Under the pieces are notes generated by a model that had not been told where the DNA came from, did not search any database, and worked only from the letters and a program-made list of their open reading frames with translations. Shown one piece after another: positions 63,661-64,000 of a stretch of DNA of 64,000 nucleotides. The position numbers and the translations under genes are program-made. The DNA comes from Zygaena filipendulae (taxonomy: Eukaryota > Arthropoda > Insecta > Lepidoptera > Zygaenidae). Every line of letters begins with the position of its first letter. Positions within the stretch are counted from its first letter, which is position 1. The stretch spans positions 898,001-962,000 of the forward strand of contig OU015653.1 of NCBI GenBank assembly GCA_907165275.2, read 5' to 3'.

Positions 63661-64000
63661 AATTGATGATTTCGTGCATCCATAAAAAACCGCCACTGTG
63701 GATCTTAATGTCTAGTGCAGCACCACAAAATAAAAAAAACAATATGGACAAAAAAAAAATTACGGGGGCCGTCATTTTTTCTTCGATTTACGGCAAAAAC
63801 TGAGCAAAGTATTTACTTAAATTGCGTATTTGAACAAAGTTAGCTGTCGTAAATATTTAAGGTGTTTTCCATTTATTTTTCCATCCTGTATGCAAAATTT
63901 ATAAGTTCGGTTACTAGCGCAAGATGCGCGTGTAAACAGTCCGTAAGAAAGGATTTTATTTACCTTGATTGAAGTAACACAAACAAACATACAAACAAAG

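Overview
The window looks like nuclear DNA of a moth or butterfly. The introns and intergenic DNA are AT-rich and packed with short non-autonomous transposons. The commonest repeat has Helitron-type ends of the kind that are abundant in Lepidoptera, and the four genes are conserved animal genes with small exons and standard GT-AG introns. The order Lepidoptera is an inference from repeats and gene style; nothing in the window fixes the genus.

Layout. Positions 1-16.6 kb are intergenic repeat-rich DNA with one coding-like relic on the minus strand (9293-9553) and an isolated CpG-rich patch (about 12.6-12.83 kb). Positions 16775-31686 (+) carry a 14-exon gene for a matrin-type zinc-finger protein resembling Drosophila CG9776 / vertebrate ZNF318; all exon phases close, giving 959 residues. 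Positions 36100-41689 (+) carry a 5-exon glycine N-methyltransferase gene (294 residues). Positions 44181-44800 (-) carry the Sec61 gamma translocon subunit gene (68 residues, two coding exons). Positions 45877-58934 (+) carry a 17-exon exocyst subunit Exo70 gene (702 residues), head-to-head with Sec61 gamma. Positions 59-64 kb are intergenic again, with several MITEs and two striking fold-back elements.

The genes do not form one pathway. They are a nuclear RNA-related factor, a cytosolic S-adenosylmethionine/glycine enzyme, an ER translocon subunit and a plasma-membrane tethering factor. What unites the window is the way mobile elements crowd the splice sites. At least seven exons have a transposon end or a minisatellite within about 50 bases of a splice junction, including a 3-kb hAT element with a perfect 8-bp target duplication 19 bases downstream of an Exo70 exon. 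Several transposons are nested in others. One MITE family carries palindromic TGACGTCA (CRE-type) octamers.

No prokaryotic system, CRISPR array, rRNA or functional tRNA gene was seen. Exon models were made by eye from splice signals, reading phase and remembered family features; no database search was possible. Repeat boundaries are approximate unless terminal repeats or target duplications are quoted.
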